Assembly (NCBI RefSeq): GCF_003855155.1
Contig: NZ_CP034073.1
Coordinates: forward strand, 4,960,001-5,024,000
DNA: 64,000 bases
Origin: Shewanella psychromarinicola
GTDB lineage: Bacteria > Pseudomonadota > Gammaproteobacteria > Enterobacterales > Shewanellaceae
Direction of reading: 5' to 3'
Under the pieces are notes generated by a model that saw nothing but the letters and a program-made list of their open reading frames with translations, did no database searches and was not told the origin of the DNA. Below are positions 1 to 10,580 of this stretch, piece after piece. The position numbers and the translations under genes are program-made. Every line of letters begins with the position of its first letter. Within the stretch, counting starts at the first letter, position 1.

Positions 1-437
1 TCGCTCATCAGTTTGGCTTTACTTTTGCCAAACGACATTGCGCCTTTTCCACCACCGCCTTGCATTTGACGCATGAAGAATATCCAAACCCCAATCAACA
101 GTAACATCGGGAACCATGAAATAAAGATTTGGGTTAAAAAACCTGACTCTTCAGCCTCTTGGCCTTTCATGGTGATACCTTTGCGATCAAGATCATTAAT
201 TAAATCTTGGTCAACAATAGGCATAATAGTGGTGAACTTTTCGCCGGTACGTTTAGTCCCTTCAATTGTTCGTTGGTCGCTTTTTATTTCGACCGTGTTA
301 ATTTGACCATTTCGAACATTGTCCAAAAAGGCGGAATAATCCATCTTCTGCGTATTCGAAGAAGAGGGGGAATAACCCTGAAACACTGACATCAGTACAA
401 CAGCGATGACAACCCAGAGAATTAAATTTTTTGCCAT
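1..437 (-). CDS. ftsH: ATP-dependent zinc metalloprotease FtsH, N-terminal part (cut by window edge)
   Basis: Membrane-anchored AAA+ protease that degrades misfolded membrane proteins and short-lived regulators. Only the first 145 or so residues are present; the gene runs off the left edge before the AAA domain. The translation starts MAKNLILWVVIAVVLMS (first membrane helix), continues through the periplasmic domain, and reaches the second helix (FISWFPMLLLIGVWIFFM) and the linker RQMQGGGGKGAMSFGKSKA, which is typical of FtsH. The start is the ATG read from 437. It lies 54 nt downstream of rlmE on the same strand, the usual rlmE-ftsH pairing in gammaproteobacteria. Identification is secure; function of the missing part is assumed. 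Confidence 0.97.
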   Translation of the reverse strand, partial: MAKNLILWVVIAVVLMSVFQGYSPSSSNTQKMDYSAFLDNVRNGQINTVEIKSDQRTIEGTKRTGEKFTTIMPIVDQDLINDLDRKGITMKGQEAEESGFLTQIFISWFPMLLLIGVWIFFMRQMQGGGGKGAMSFGKSKAKLMS

Positions 438-491
438 GTCACTCAATTTACTAGACCTCTTAACAGTCCTGCGATTATTAACGTTAGACTA

Positions 492-1121
492 CTACAACTT
501 GTAACCAGTCGCCACTAAGTAGACTTCTCGAGAGCGTGCTCTAGAGGAGTCTGGTTTACGGGTTTTTACTACTTTGAATGCCTGTTTAACTGTTTTTATG
601 TAGTCGTCAAAGCCCTCCCCCTGAAAGACTTTAACAGCAAAACAGCCGTTGGGCGTCAACACTTGATGACACATATCTAACGCTAATTCAACTAAATACA
701 TACCTTTAGGTTGATCAACAGCATCCGAACCACTCATGTTCGGGGCCATATCTGATAGTACCACATCCACTTTATCTTGACCTACACGCTCAAGCAATGC
801 TTCGAGTACTTTGTTTTCTCTAAAATCACCTTGAAGGAAATCAACACCAACAATCGGATCCATTGGTAAAATATCACAAGCAATGACTTTACCTTTGTCG
901 CCAGCAAGTTTAACGGCCACTTGCGACCAGCCACCCGGTGCTGCACCTAAATCAACAACTGTCATCCCCTGTTTTATCAAGTGATCTTTTTGTTGGATCT
1001 CTTCTAACTTAAATGCTGCTCGTGAACGTAAACCGCGTTTCTGGGCTAATTTCACATAGTGATCATCAAAGTGTTCTTGCATCCAGCGACTTGAGCTCGC
1101 CGTACGTTTTTTTGTTGTCAT
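492..1121 (-). CDS. rlmE: 23S rRNA (uridine-2'-O)-methyltransferase RlmE (FtsJ/RrmJ)
   Basis: SAM-dependent enzyme that 2'-O-methylates a uridine in the A-loop of 23S rRNA on the 50S subunit. The 209-residue protein has the family length. The SAM-binding motif DLGAAPGGW is at residues 57-65, and the catalytic tetrad K38, D124, K164 and E199 is fully conserved. It is probably cotranscribed with ftsH downstream and is divergent from yhbY, with about 90 nt between them for two promoters. Known as a heat-shock gene in E. coli; I did not identify a sigma-32 site here. Confidence 0.97.
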   Translation of the reverse strand: MTTKKRTASSSRWMQEHFDDHYVKLAQKRGLRSRAAFKLEEIQQKDHLIKQGMTVVDLGAAPGGWSQVAVKLAGDKGKVIACDILPMDPIVGVDFLQGDFRENKVLEALLERVGQDKVDVVLSDMAPNMSGSDAVDQPKGMYLVELALDMCHQVLTPNGCFAVKVFQGEGFDDYIKTVKQAFKVVKTRKPDSSRARSREVYLVATGYKL

Positions 1122-1211
1122 TAAAATTCCGCAACGATTCAGAGTTACATAAGGTGTATATAAGGGTAGAATACCCGTTTTTCAACAGTAACTCAGCAAA
1201 AGTTGGTACAA

Positions 1212-1511
1212 ATGAACTTAACAACCAAACAAAAACAGCATTTAAAAGGTCTGGCGCACAGTTTAAAACCAGTGGTGCTGCTTGGTGGCAATGGACTAAC
1301 TGAAGGTGTTCTGGCTGAAATTGATAGCGCGCTTACACATCATGAATTGATTAAAGTAAAAGTAGCCTCTGCCGACAGAGAGCTCAAAAATGCCATCGTT
1401 GACGCCATTGTACGTGAAACCCAGTCTGCGAAAGTGCAACTTATCGGTCATGTCTTAGTCATTTTCCGTCAGTCTGCCGAAATGAAGATTGCTTTGCCTA
1501 AAGCCAAATAA
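1212..1511 (+). CDS. yhbY: Ribosome-associated CRM-domain RNA-binding protein YhbY
   Basis: Small RNA-binding protein of the CRM domain family associated with pre-50S ribosomal particles. The 99-residue product begins MNLTTKQKQHLKGLAHSLKP and contains the GxxG loop region LLGGNGLTEGVL, close to E. coli YhbY throughout. An upstream in-frame TTG at 1203 exists, but the ATG at 1212 matches the family N-terminus. Divergent from rlmE. A strong stem-loop with a T-tract follows 16 nt after the stop, so it is probably a single-gene transcript. Confidence 0.95.
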   Translation: MNLTTKQKQHLKGLAHSLKPVVLLGGNGLTEGVLAEIDSALTHHELIKVKVASADRELKNAIVDAIVRETQSAKVQLIGHVLVIFRQSAEMKIALPKAK

Positions 1512-1527
1512 TCTCGCATTCTTTTAT

Positions 1528-1558
1528 AAAAAGCCGCTGAATTCAGCGGCTTTTTTAT
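1528..1558 (+). terminator. Rho-independent terminator of yhbY
   Basis: Stem arms GCCGCTGA and its imperfect partner TCAGCGGC around an ATT-type loop are followed by TTTTTTATT. It sits directly after yhbY. Confidence 0.9.
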
Positions 1559-1605
1559 TAGAGATGAATTATCATTAATCAAGGATGGTTGGGTAAAGGA
1601 ACGAC

Positions 1606-2473
1606 TTAATAATGTTGTGCCTTTAATCCTAAAAATTCAGGCAAGGTAGCATCAATTGAAAAAAATGACCAAGTACCTGTAACGATCCCAATAAATAATG
1701 CGATTAAATTCCCTCCAATAGTGCTCCACCCATTATCCGTAATCCATAATCCATAATCAATAATGCGTATACAGTTTATAATGTAGTCTCTGATGTCACC
1801 ATTGAGCTCAAAAAAGTCGACTTAATAGCGCCATTATTAATGTCCGGCACATCCCACAAAGGCTTTGTAATAAGTTGTTTACCCATCTTATTTTCGATAA
1901 TAGAGTCATTAAACGAGTAAGCTAAAATAGCCGCCAGTACGGTTAAATTTGATTCCATTTGGCTTACCGCAAAAAACCAACACAAACACCACATCATATA
2001 CCAGAGCCAATAACGCACCAGAAGCTGTACGCCACTCAAAGCGAAAACTTGAATATTCCATAATACACGGCATAGCCATTAGACAACACAAGCCACCTTT
2101 GACGACCAATTATTGATCGACTTAAGACCCCCCCGTTGCTGCATAATACGTTAATACATTATTTAATACGGCTAATACCATTTTGAGATCAAAACGTTTA
2201 TTTTTAATAAGAATATCGGCACCATTTATTGCCACAAACAAATTATCTTGTTGCTGTTCGATGCGTAACCTGTTGATCCCCGCTTAATATAGCAGATGAT
2301 GGAATTGCTCTACTGTCAGTGATTGGGCCGGGTTAATTGTGAGTGTACCGCGACTCTTCACCATACCAAGACGCTAATGCACTCATAAACAAGATGATTA
2401 ATATGCTAATTAATAACCAGTATTTCCACTGAGAATAATGATTTAATTAATGCGTTTTCGATTTGGATTTCAT
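1606..2473 (-). pseudogene. Collapsed secD-secF remnant (second-copy Sec accessory subunits)
   Basis: Read on the minus strand from an ATG at 2473, the first frame gives MKSKSKTH, a stop, then a SecD-like N-terminus (SQWKYWLLISILIILF, then WYGEE). A frameshift and further stops follow, then a periplasmic stretch with AGINRLRIEQQQDNLF and KNKRFDLKMVLAVLNN. The sequence then jumps directly to the middle of a SecF-like protein: SSFRFEWRTASGALLALVYD, frameshift, NLTVLAAILAYSFNDSII, later SSMVTSETTL, and a last helix LIALFIGIVTGTWSFF ending LPEFLGLKAQHY and a stop at 1606. E. coli SecF has SFRFEWRLAAG...LNDSIVV...LITSGTTL in the same order. Most of secD and the first half of secF are gone. The main secDF copy is presumably elsewhere. 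Confidence 0.78.
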
Positions 2474-2748
2474 AATATTTGATCTCACTAAATCGAGGTG
2501 AGTTAAGCCTGGATAAAAAATGTATAGCCAGTAATGAGCGGTTTTAACCAACTCATCTATCTACAGTAAAGCTCATTAGTAAAGCTAATGACGTTTTCAA
2601 TCAATGCAGAAAATCGTTAGCTGATGTGAGCGTGAACGAAAAGTAAATTAGATCTTTCTAGGCGGAAAGTCTTGAAGGGGCGACGTCGTTGACAAAATCC
2701 AGTCCAATTGTGGATTGACGTTAATTGGATACCCTATGGTTAAACTCG
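2474..2748. other. Intergenic stretch between two decayed genes
   Basis: About 275 nt between the secD-like remnant start and the end of the next decayed reading frame. No coding frame, hairpin with T-tract or recognised regulatory site is visible. It is probably degenerate spacer. Confidence 0.5.
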
Positions 2749-3250
2749 CTATTGGCGGCGAAAAAACTCATAGCCCAATACATCATTAGGACTTGTTTCA
2801 TTTAATTGACGTTGAGCAATACTGATATAACGTGCCGAATAAGTGGCCACATAATAAATATCATTTGGATTAGATTGCTCAAAAATAGAGCCTGTTGATA
2901 ATAGTTCCTAACTAGCTCAATAATGCACTGTTAACCTCTATGAGTGTGTCACTTAAGGCTGTTGGTTTATGTCAACGCACATCACTATCAATTGAACTAT
3001 CAATTGAACTATCAATTGAACCATCGACTAACTGAACTGAAGACAGCATTATATCAAGAGAGGTTAAACTTATTGGCTGTTGACAAATACGATCATCTGT
3101 CACCGTATCCACATCATATGGGTAAGAGTATCCAGGAGACGTAGCAAATGGCACCGACGCTAACACCAACACGTGGCTATTGATGAGAAAGATTGAACAC
3201 AACCCCACAATTACCAGCATGAGTAGTATACGAGCCCATGGAAACGTCAT
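2749..3250 (-). pseudogene. Remnant of an unidentified secreted or membrane-anchored protein
   Basis: An ATG read from 3250, preceded by an AAGG ribosome-binding sequence, opens a frame starting MTFPWARILLMLVIVGLC with one hydrophobic segment. It runs 92 codons through a repetitive SIDSSIDSSIDS stretch to a stop at 2972. After more stops, a different frame continues with STGSIFEQSNPNDIYYVATY and ends GYEFFRRQ at 2749. The open N-terminus with a ribosome site and a separate coherent C-terminal stretch suggest one broken gene, but I do not recognise the family. It lies just upstream of the secD-secF remnant on the same strand and could have been in that operon. Confidence 0.45.
2986..3021. repeat. 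Three perfect tandem copies of a 12-bp unit
   Basis: The unit TATCAATTGAAC occurs three times in direct succession (2986-2997, 2998-3009, 3010-3021). Being a multiple of three, it encodes an SIDS-type repeat in the decayed minus-strand frame. Confidence 0.95.
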
Positions 3251-3525
3251 AATGACCTTATTTTATCAAACGACATAGTTGCTAGTATTTGAAATCAAAA
3301 TGTCGAAATATAATTTAAATAGAAGATAGAAGATAGAACATAATTTCAAAGCAATGTTTCAACGGGATCTGTCAACGGAATGTTTCAAAAAATGTTGTAT
3401 TTTGCCCGACAAAATGTAACAGCAATGTAAATCCAGGCGATAATATCTGTTGCACCTTTAATGTGCAAATGAATTTTTTTACATTTATTTTGGTCTATAT
3501 GGAATGCACTCTGTTTGTAATAGAT
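3251..3525. other. AT-rich non-coding stretch
   Basis: Between the decayed genes and the greA terminator. It holds the short tandem AGAAGATAGAAGATAG near 3323 and otherwise no gene or clear site that I can support. Confidence 0.5.
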
Positions 3526-3560
3526 ATAAAAAAGCACTAAATAGTATTCTATTTAGTGCT
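3525..3560 (-). terminator. Terminator downstream of greA
   Basis: Perfect 12-bp arms AGCACTAAATAG (3533-3544) and CTATTTAGTGCT (3549-3560) with a 4-nt loop. On the minus strand the stem is followed by a T-tract (A-run at 3527-3533 on plus). It lies about 130 nt past the greA stop. Confidence 0.85.
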
Positions 3561-3691
3561 AGGTCAGGCTAGTGATCATTTATATCGATAATGGATTTAG
3601 CATAAAATAAAATAAATACTTAACCGGCTTTTTTAATTTAACAATTAAAACATATTGTTAGAAAATATTTACCCTAGCTGACTCACATCGC

Positions 3692-4168
3692 TTAAATATA
3701 TTTAACCGCAACGATCTCATAATCAGTCAAGCCACCGGGTGTGGTAATCGATACTTCATCGCCTTCACTTTTACCAATTAATCCACGTGCAATCGGTGAA
3801 TTAACAGAAATTAAATTTTGTTTAATTTCTGCCTCGTCATCACCCACAATACGATAGGTCACTTCGGCATCCGTATCCAAGTTCAAAATAGTCACTGTAG
3901 TACCAAAAATGATCCGGCCGGTATTGTCTAATGTGGTGACATCAATAATTTGAGCATTAGATAATTTACCTTCAATGTCACGAATACGCGCTTCACAAAT
4001 CCCCTGATCTTCACGGGCAGCATGGTATTCTGCATTTTCTTTTAAATCACCTAATTCACGCGCAGAAGCAATCGCTTCGGTAATTTTTGGACGGCGATCG
4101 AACTTTAATATTACCAGTTCTTTACGTAGTTGATCTGCGCCAATTACAGTCATTGGGACCTTACTCAT
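3692..4168 (-). CDS. greA: Transcript cleavage/elongation factor GreA
   Basis: Binds the RNA polymerase secondary channel and stimulates cleavage of backtracked RNA. The 158-residue product has the N-terminal coiled coil with the acidic tip ([15 protein letters not shown]) and the C-terminal FKBP-like domain ([20 protein letters not shown], then [10 protein letters not shown]). I chose the ATG at 4168 ([18 protein letters not shown]) because it matches the usual length and has AAAGGAG upstream; the frame stays open 20 codons further. It is downstream of carB on the same strand, but the carB terminator separates them. Confidence 0.97.
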   Translation of the reverse strand: MSKVPMTVIGADQLRKELVILKFDRRPKITEAIASARELGDLKENAEYHAAREDQGICEARIRDIEGKLSNAQIIDVTTLDNTGRIIFGTTVTILNLDTDAEVTYRIVGDDEAEIKQNLISVNSPIARGLIGKSEGDEVSITTPGGLTDYEIVAVKYI

Positions 4169-4346
4169 AATGTCTTTGTCTCCTTTAAAAACAAAAGCAT
4201 CCCGTGCTGACAAAATCAACACAGTCAAAATTCAGTTGGAAGTACGCATTCTAGTTAGCATGCGTCTCTTGGATGCATCTTTTAGATGATGGCAGACAGC
4301 TTACCTAAGCTTTTACCGACTTGCTAGTCATGCTTCACCAAAATGT

Positions 4347-4375
4347 CATAAAAAAGGTCGCCTAATGGCGACCTT
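4347..4375 (-). terminator. Terminator of carAB
   Basis: Arms AAGGTCGCC and GGCGACCTT with loop TAAT, followed on the minus strand by a T-run. It lies 22 nt after the carB stop. Confidence 0.92.
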
Positions 4376-4396
4376 AATCATTAGCACACAATAAAG

Positions 4397-7300
4397 TTAA
4401 CCTTTAATGCGTTTGTGTAACTCTTGCACTGAGGTCACTTTGATACGATCATCTGCAGCATGCGCTAAACACGTCGCAAAAGCGGCATTTAATGTCGTAG
4501 TGTAATTTACCTTATAGCGCAATGCTCCACGGCGGATCTGGCGAGAGTCTTCAATGGCTTGACGACCTTCTGTGGTGTTAACAATGTAGGTATATTCACC
4601 ATTCTTAATACGATCAAGAATGTGTGGACGACCTTCATGTACCTTGTTAACTAAACGAGGATTAATCCCAGCTTCACCCAAGATAATGGCGGTACCATGA
4701 GTGGCATCAATTTGATAACCTAGCTCAATTAACTTAGAGGCTAAATCAGCAACACGTTTTTTATCACTATTACGCACAGATAATAACGCACGACCAGACT
4801 TAGGTACTTCAGATGTGGCACCCAGTTGTGCTTTTGCATACGCTTCAGCAAAAGTATCGCCAACGCCCATCACTTCACCAGTTGATCGCATTTCAGGACC
4901 TAACAGTGGATCAACACCTGGGAACTTGTTAAATGGCAATACCACTTCTTTGACAGAGAAATAAGGTGGGATCACTTCTTTGGTAAAGTTTTGTGAAATC
5001 AGGCTTTGGCCAACCATGACACGCGCGGCAATTTTAGCTAAAGGAACACCTGTCGCTTTAGACACAAACGGGACGGTACGGGCTGCACGTGGATTAACTT
5101 CAATCATATAGATTTCGTTATCTTTTACCGCAAACTGCACGTTCATTAAGCCGATTACGCCTAACTCAAAAGCCAATTTAGAGACTTGGTCACGCATTCT
5201 CGCCTGAACATCAGCACTTAAGGTATAAGGTGGTAATGAACAACCTGAGTCACCAGAGTGAACCCCTGCTTGTTCAATGTGCTCCATAATGGCGCCAACC
5301 ACCACAGTTTCACCGTCACATACAGCATCTATATCCACTTCAATGGCATCATCTAAGAAGTGATCAAGTAATACTGGTGATGCATTAGAGACTTTAACCG
5401 CTTCATTAAAGTAGCGCAGTAAATCTTGCTTGTCGTAGACGATTTCCATCGCACGGCCGCCCAACACATAAGATGGACGAACTACCAGTGGATAACCGAT
5501 AATTTCAGCTTCAATCACCGCACTTTCAACCGTCGTCACGGTAGCATTTTCAGGCTGCTTCATGTTTAAACGTTGAATCGCTTGTTGGAAGCGTTCACGG
5601 TCTTCTGCACGGTCAATCGCATCAGGACTGGTACCGATAATCGGTACGCCTGCGGCTTCTAATTCTCGCGCGAGTTTAAGCGGGGTTTGACCACCGTATT
5701 GTACGATTACGCCTTTTGGCTTTTCGATACGCACGATTTCGAGCACATCTTCTAACGTTACAGGCTCAAAGTACAAGCGATCAGATGTGTCGTAGTCGGT
5801 TGATACCGTTTCAGGGTTACAGTTAACCATGATGGTTTCATAACCGTCTTCGCGTAATGCTAATGCCGCATGGACACAACAGTAATCGAACTCAATACCT
5901 TGTCCGATACGATTCGGTCCACCACCCAGAATCATGATTTTTTCACGGTTCGATGGGTTAGCTTCACACTCTTCTTCATAGGTTGAATACATGTAAGCTG
6001 TATCAGTTGAAAATTCAGCAGCACAAGTATCTACACGCTTATAAACTGGGTGAATTTCATGGCGATGACGTAGTTTACGAATTTCACTTTCATTGACACC
6101 TAACACATCGGCTAAACGCGCATCAGAGAAACCTTTACGCTTTAATTGGCGTAAGTAGTTTTTCTCTAAACCTGACATACCCAGTTCAGCGACTTTCGCT
6201 TCTTGGTTAATCAAATCTTCGATTTGAACCAAGAACCAATGGTCAATATTAGTCAATGTGAAAATATCGTCACGACTTAACCCTGCACGGAATGCATCAG
6301 CGATGTACCAAATACGATCACAACCCGGCTCTTTTAATTCATGACGAATACGTTGCATAGCTTCGGGTGATTGTAAATCAACAACCGAATCAAAACCGTT
6401 ACGACCCACTTCAAGGCCGCGTAAGGCTTTTTGCAATGACTCTTGGAAAGTACGGCCAATAGCCATTACTTCACCCACAGACTTCATTTGCGTCGTTAAG
6501 CGGTCATTTGCACCAGCAAACTTTTCAAAATTAAAACGCGGTATTTTGGTGACAACGTAGTCGATAGCAGGCTCGAACGATGCGGGTGTTTTACCACCAG
6601 TAATGTCGTTACTTAGCTCGTCTAATGTGTAACCGACAGCCAGTTTTGCGGCGATTTTAGCAATCGGAAAACCAGTCGCTTTAGAGGCTAATGCAGATGA
6701 ACGAGATACGCGTGGATTCATCTCAATAATGACCATACGGCCCGTATCAGGACAAATACCAAACTGTACGTTTGAACCACCGGTTTCAACACCAATTTCA
6801 CGCAATACGGCTAAAGAAGCGTTTCGCATTAATTGATATTCTTTGTCGGTAAGGGTTTGTGCTGGCGCAACGGTAATTGAGTCACCGGTGTGAACACCCA
6901 TTGGGTCAAAGTTTTCGATAGCACAGACGATAATACAGTTATCGTTGCGGTCACGAACCACTTCCATCTCATATTCTTTCCAACCAATTAATGATTCATC
7001 AATCAATAATTCGTTAGTTGGCGACAAGTCTAAGCCTTGAGAACAAATCTCTTCAAACTCTTCTTTGTTGTAAGCAATCCCCCCGCCGCTACCACCCATG
7101 GTGAAAGACGGACGAATGATACAGGGAAAGCCCACCATATCTAATACGCCATAAGCTTCATCCATGTTATGCGCAATTCCAGCACGAGGACAATCTAACC
7201 CAATAGATTTCATCGCTTTGTCGAAACGACTGCGGTCTTCAGCTTTATCAATCGCATCCGCTGTCGCACCAATCATTTCAACATTAAACTCTTTTAGCAC

Positions 7301-7618
7301 TCCTTTTGCTTCAAGCTGAAGGGCGCAGTTCAGTGCAGTTTGTCCACCCATAGTCGGTAGAATTGCATCAGGACGCTCCTTGGCAATGATGTTGCGTACC
7401 ACTTCCCAATGTATTGGTTCGATATACGTTGCATCGGCCATTTCAGGGTCGGTCATAATGGTCGCAGGATTAGAGTTGACCAAAATGACACGATAGCCTT
7501 CTTCACGAAGCGCTTTACAGGCTTGCGCACCTGAATAATCAAACTCACACGCCTGACCAATAACAATTGGACCGGCACCTAGGATAAGAATACTTTTTAT
7601 ATCTGTACGTTTTGGCAT
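4397..7618 (-). CDS. carB: Carbamoyl-phosphate synthase large subunit CarB
   Basis: Makes carbamoyl phosphate from bicarbonate, ATP and ammonia delivered by CarA, feeding pyrimidine and arginine synthesis. The product is 1073 residues, the same length as E. coli CarB, with two ATP-grasp halves ([19 protein letters not shown] in the first, [19 protein letters not shown] in the second) and a C-terminal MGS-type allosteric domain. The frame remains open for 58 codons upstream inside carA, but [14 protein letters not shown] at 7618 is the conserved N-terminus. It follows carA by 22 nt and is cotranscribed. Confidence 0.98.
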   Translation of the reverse strand: MPKRTDIKSILILGAGPIVIGQACEFDYSGAQACKALREEGYRVILVNSNPATIMTDPEMADATYIEPIHWEVVRNIIAKERPDAILPTMGGQTALNCALQLEAKGVLKEFNVEMIGATADAIDKAEDRSRFDKAMKSIGLDCPRAGIAHNMDEAYGVLDMVGFPCIIRPSFTMGGSGGGIAYNKEEFEEICSQGLDLSPTNELLIDESLIGWKEYEMEVVRDRNDNCIIVCAIENFDPMGVHTGDSITVAPAQTLTDKEYQLMRNASLAVLREIGVETGGSNVQFGICPDTGRMVIIEMNPRVSRSSALASKATGFPIAKIAAKLAVGYTLDELSNDITGGKTPASFEPAIDYVVTKIPRFNFEKFAGANDRLTTQMKSVGEVMAIGRTFQESLQKALRGLEVGRNGFDSVVDLQSPEAMQRIRHELKEPGCDRIWYIADAFRAGLSRDDIFTLTNIDHWFLVQIEDLINQEAKVAELGMSGLEKNYLRQLKRKGFSDARLADVLGVNESEIRKLRHRHEIHPVYKRVDTCAAEFSTDTAYMYSTYEEECEANPSNREKIMILGGGPNRIGQGIEFDYCCVHAALALREDGYETIMVNCNPETVSTDYDTSDRLYFEPVTLEDVLEIVRIEKPKGVIVQYGGQTPLKLARELEAAGVPIIGTSPDAIDRAEDRERFQQAIQRLNMKQPENATVTTVESAVIEAEIIGYPLVVRPSYVLGGRAMEIVYDKQDLLRYFNEAVKVSNASPVLLDHFLDDAIEVDIDAVCDGETVVVGAIMEHIEQAGVHSGDSGCSLPPYTLSADVQARMRDQVSKLAFELGVIGLMNVQFAVKDNEIYMIEVNPRAARTVPFVSKATGVPLAKIAARVMVGQSLISQNFTKEVIPPYFSVKEVVLPFNKFPGVDPLLGPEMRSTGEVMGVGDTFAEAYAKAQLGATSEVPKSGRALLSVRNSDKKRVADLASKLIELGYQIDATHGTAIILGEAGINPRLVNKVHEGRPHILDRIKNGEYTYIVNTTEGRQAIEDSRQIRRGALRYKVNYTTTLNAAFATCLAHAADDRIKVTSVQELHKRIKG

Positions 7619-7640
7619 TGCGTCGTCTTCTCCCAGATAA

Positions 7641-8786
7641 CTACTTAGCGTGCTGACGGTATTGTTCAATGAGCTCGATAAAATGATCGAACAGTGGCGC
7701 GGCATCGGTTGGGCCTGGACTCGCTTCAGGGTGACCCTGAAAACTAAATGCAGGCTTGTCAGATAGATGAATACCTTGTAATGAACCATCAAATAATGAC
7801 TTGTGAGTCACCTTAATGTTAGCCGGTAACGTGGTTTCATCGGCAGCAAAACCGTGGTTTTGACTGGTGATCATCACGCTGCCATTTTTAAGATTGCTCA
7901 CTGGATGGTTTGCACCATGGTGACCAAATTTCATTTTTAAGGTTTTAGCACCAGAGGCAAGCGCTAATAATTGGTGACCTAGACAAATGCCAAATACAGG
8001 GATCTCTGTTGTTAATATTTGTTGAATCGCTGTAATGGCGTAGTCGCATGGCTCAGGATCGCCAGGTCCGTTTGATAGGAACACCCCATCTGGGTTCATC
8101 GCAAGTACATCGGCAGCAGAGGTTTGCGCGGGTACTACAGTCACATCACAACCACGATCAACCAACATACGCAAAATATTACGTTTTACACCGTAATCGT
8201 ACGCGACAATTTTATATTTGAGTTCCGCTTCTGGTGTTTCAGACGGTAAACCACCGACTAATTTCCAGCTACCCATGCGCCATGTATACGCTTTATCGGT
8301 GGTCACTTCTTTGGCTAAATCCATGCCTTTTAGCCCTGGGAACGCTTTCGCGGCTGCCAGAGCTTTCGCTTCATCTAGGTCGCCGACCATAATACAACCG
8401 GCTTGAGCGCCTTTTTCACGCAAAATTCGAGTGAGTTTGCGAGTATCAATATCAGCAATACCAACCACATTATTCGCTTTTAAATAATCGCTTAATGATT
8501 GTTGGTTGCGGAAATTACTCGCCATAAGCGGTAAGTCACGAATAATTAAGCCACATGCATGAACCGAATCCGATTCTGTGTCTTCATCATTAGTACCTGT
8601 GTTACCGATGTGAGGATAGGTTAATGTTACTATTTGGCGTGAATATGAAGGATCCGTAAGGATCTCTTGGTAACCTGTCATTGAAGTATTAAATACCACT
8701 TCACCAACAGATATACCTGTAGCACCAATTGCGGTGCCAGAGAATACGGTTCCATCTTCGAGTACGAGTAAGGCAGACTGTGTCAA
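7641..8786 (-). CDS. carA: Carbamoyl-phosphate synthase small (glutaminase) subunit CarA
   Basis: Class I glutamine amidotransferase that supplies ammonia to CarB. 381 residues, with the catalytic Cys268 in GICLGHQ and the His352/Glu354 pair in GHPEASPG. The N-terminal domain ([22 protein letters not shown]) is typical. It starts the carAB operon. An 18-bp region with 6-bp inverted arms about 80 nt upstream could be an operator. In E. coli the carAB promoter is controlled by PepA among others, and pepA is also in this window; control here is an inference. Confidence 0.98.
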   Translation of the reverse strand: MTQSALLVLEDGTVFSGTAIGATGISVGEVVFNTSMTGYQEILTDPSYSRQIVTLTYPHIGNTGTNDEDTESDSVHACGLIIRDLPLMASNFRNQQSLSDYLKANNVVGIADIDTRKLTRILREKGAQAGCIMVGDLDEAKALAAAKAFPGLKGMDLAKEVTTDKAYTWRMGSWKLVGGLPSETPEAELKYKIVAYDYGVKRNILRMLVDRGCDVTVVPAQTSAADVLAMNPDGVFLSNGPGDPEPCDYAITAIQQILTTEIPVFGICLGHQLLALASGAKTLKMKFGHHGANHPVSNLKNGSVMITSQNHGFAADETTLPANIKVTHKSLFDGSLQGIHLSDKPAFSFQGHPEASPGPTDAAPLFDHFIELIEQYRQHAK

Positions 8787-8868
8787 CGCGACCTCCAGAA
8801 AAGAGCCAAGCCACTTAAATTAGGTGTTTTTATTTTGCACTATTTTTATTTTGCATTAAGATATCAAT

Positions 8869-8886
8869 TTTCGTTACATTACGAAA
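8869..8886. promoter_or_regulatory. Palindromic candidate operator upstream of carA
   Basis: TTTCGTTACATTACGAAA has perfect 6-bp arms TTTCGT and ACGAAA. It sits in the carA 5' region between the dapB terminator and carA. It does not match the PurR or ArgR consensus well, so the binding protein is unknown. Confidence 0.35.
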
Positions 8887-8951
8887 TTTTGACAAATTCT
8901 AGCGAGTCTATAAGAAATTAACTTTTACGTCTATATTTTGTCGGATTGTTT

Positions 8952-8979
8952 TCAAAAAAAAACACCAACGAGTGGTGTT
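8952..8979 (-). terminator. Terminator of dapB
   Basis: Arms AACACCA (8961-8967) and TGGTGTT (8973-8979) around ACGAG, followed on the minus strand by a long T-run. It is just beyond the dapB stop. Confidence 0.88.
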
Positions 8980-8987
8980 TTTATTAT

Positions 8988-9800
<813 letters not shown>

Positions 9801-9849
9801 TTATTTCTCCCAGTTTTAACTAAAGGTAAACACAAAAACAGCATATACA

Positions 9850-9878
9850 AAAACGCCTAAGTTAACTTAGGCGTTTTT
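9850..9878 (-). terminator. Terminator of the FKBP-type isomerase gene
   Basis: Arms AACGCCTAAG and CTTAGGCGTT with loop TTAA. A/T runs on both sides make it usable in both directions; it follows the isomerase gene on the minus strand. Confidence 0.88.
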
Positions 9879-9883
9879 AATAA

Positions 9884-10501
9884 CTAGATAATTTCTAACA
9901 ACTCAATTTCGAATACCAAAGCTGAGTAAGGCGGGATTGATGCACCCGCGCCGCGCTCACCGTAAGCTAAGTGATGCGGGACATATAATTTAAGCTTAGT
10001 GCCAATAGGCATTAACTGTAATGCTTCAGTCCAACCGGCAATCACGCCAGATACTGGAAACTCAGCAGGCTGGTCACGAGCAACAGAGCTGTCGAATACA
10101 TCACCACTGATAAAAGTACCATGGTAGTGAGTACGTACAGTTGAATCGTAAGTTGGTTTTTCGCCGTCACCTTGTACAAGCACTTCGTATTGAAGGCCAG
10201 ACTCAGTTACCGTAATATCATCACGATTTGCGTTTTCTGTTAAGAATGCCTCACCTTCAGCAGCAGCTTCTTCTGCAGCAGCTTCTTGCTCTTCTTGTAA
10301 ACGACGACTAATTTCAGTAAATGCAACTTGAAGCTCTTCCATTGATACTGCGCTTTCTTTACCGGCAAATGCATCAGCAAGACCAGCCTGAACGGCAGGG
10401 ATATCAATACCTTCAAAAGAGTTTGCTGCTAGTTGCTCGCCCATTTGACGACCTACACCGTAGCTAGCATGCTGTTCCATTGTGCTGAACAAATCTGACA
10501 T
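9884..10501 (-). CDS. fklB: FKBP-type peptidyl-prolyl cis-trans isomerase, FklB-like
   Basis: Prolyl isomerase that assists folding. The 205-residue protein has an N-terminal dimerisation region (YGVGRQMGEQLAANSFEGID) with an alanine/glutamate-rich helix, and a C-terminal FKBP domain (about residues 100-205) with YHGTFISGDVFDSS, FPVSGVIAGWTEAL and YVPHHLAYGERGAG. There is no signal peptide, so it is cytoplasmic like E. coli FklB and unlike FkpA. It lies between the M48 protease gene upstream and its terminator. Confidence 0.93.
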   Translation of the reverse strand: MSDLFSTMEQHASYGVGRQMGEQLAANSFEGIDIPAVQAGLADAFAGKESAVSMEELQVAFTEISRRLQEEQEAAAEEAAAEGEAFLTENANRDDITVTESGLQYEVLVQGDGEKPTYDSTVRTHYHGTFISGDVFDSSVARDQPAEFPVSGVIAGWTEALQLMPIGTKLKLYVPHHLAYGERGAGASIPPYSALVFEIELLEII

Positions 10502-10580
10502 AATAATTTTCTCTCAATAAACATAAAAAATTCGCACCAGAGTTTATCACAATTAACTGCGTCAATGTTGGCAAAAAACG

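Noticed and set aside
73..389. Plus-strand frames over the ftsH region
   Set aside because: Antisense to a clear FtsH N-terminus; no ribosome site or family.
7619..7792. Longer carB start reaching into carA
   Set aside because: The 58 extra residues have no CarB similarity; the start at 7618 gives the conserved N-terminus and exact E. coli length.
8888..8911. Plus-strand TTGACA and TATAAG as a promoter
   Set aside because: The spacer is only 14 nt and no plus-strand gene follows.
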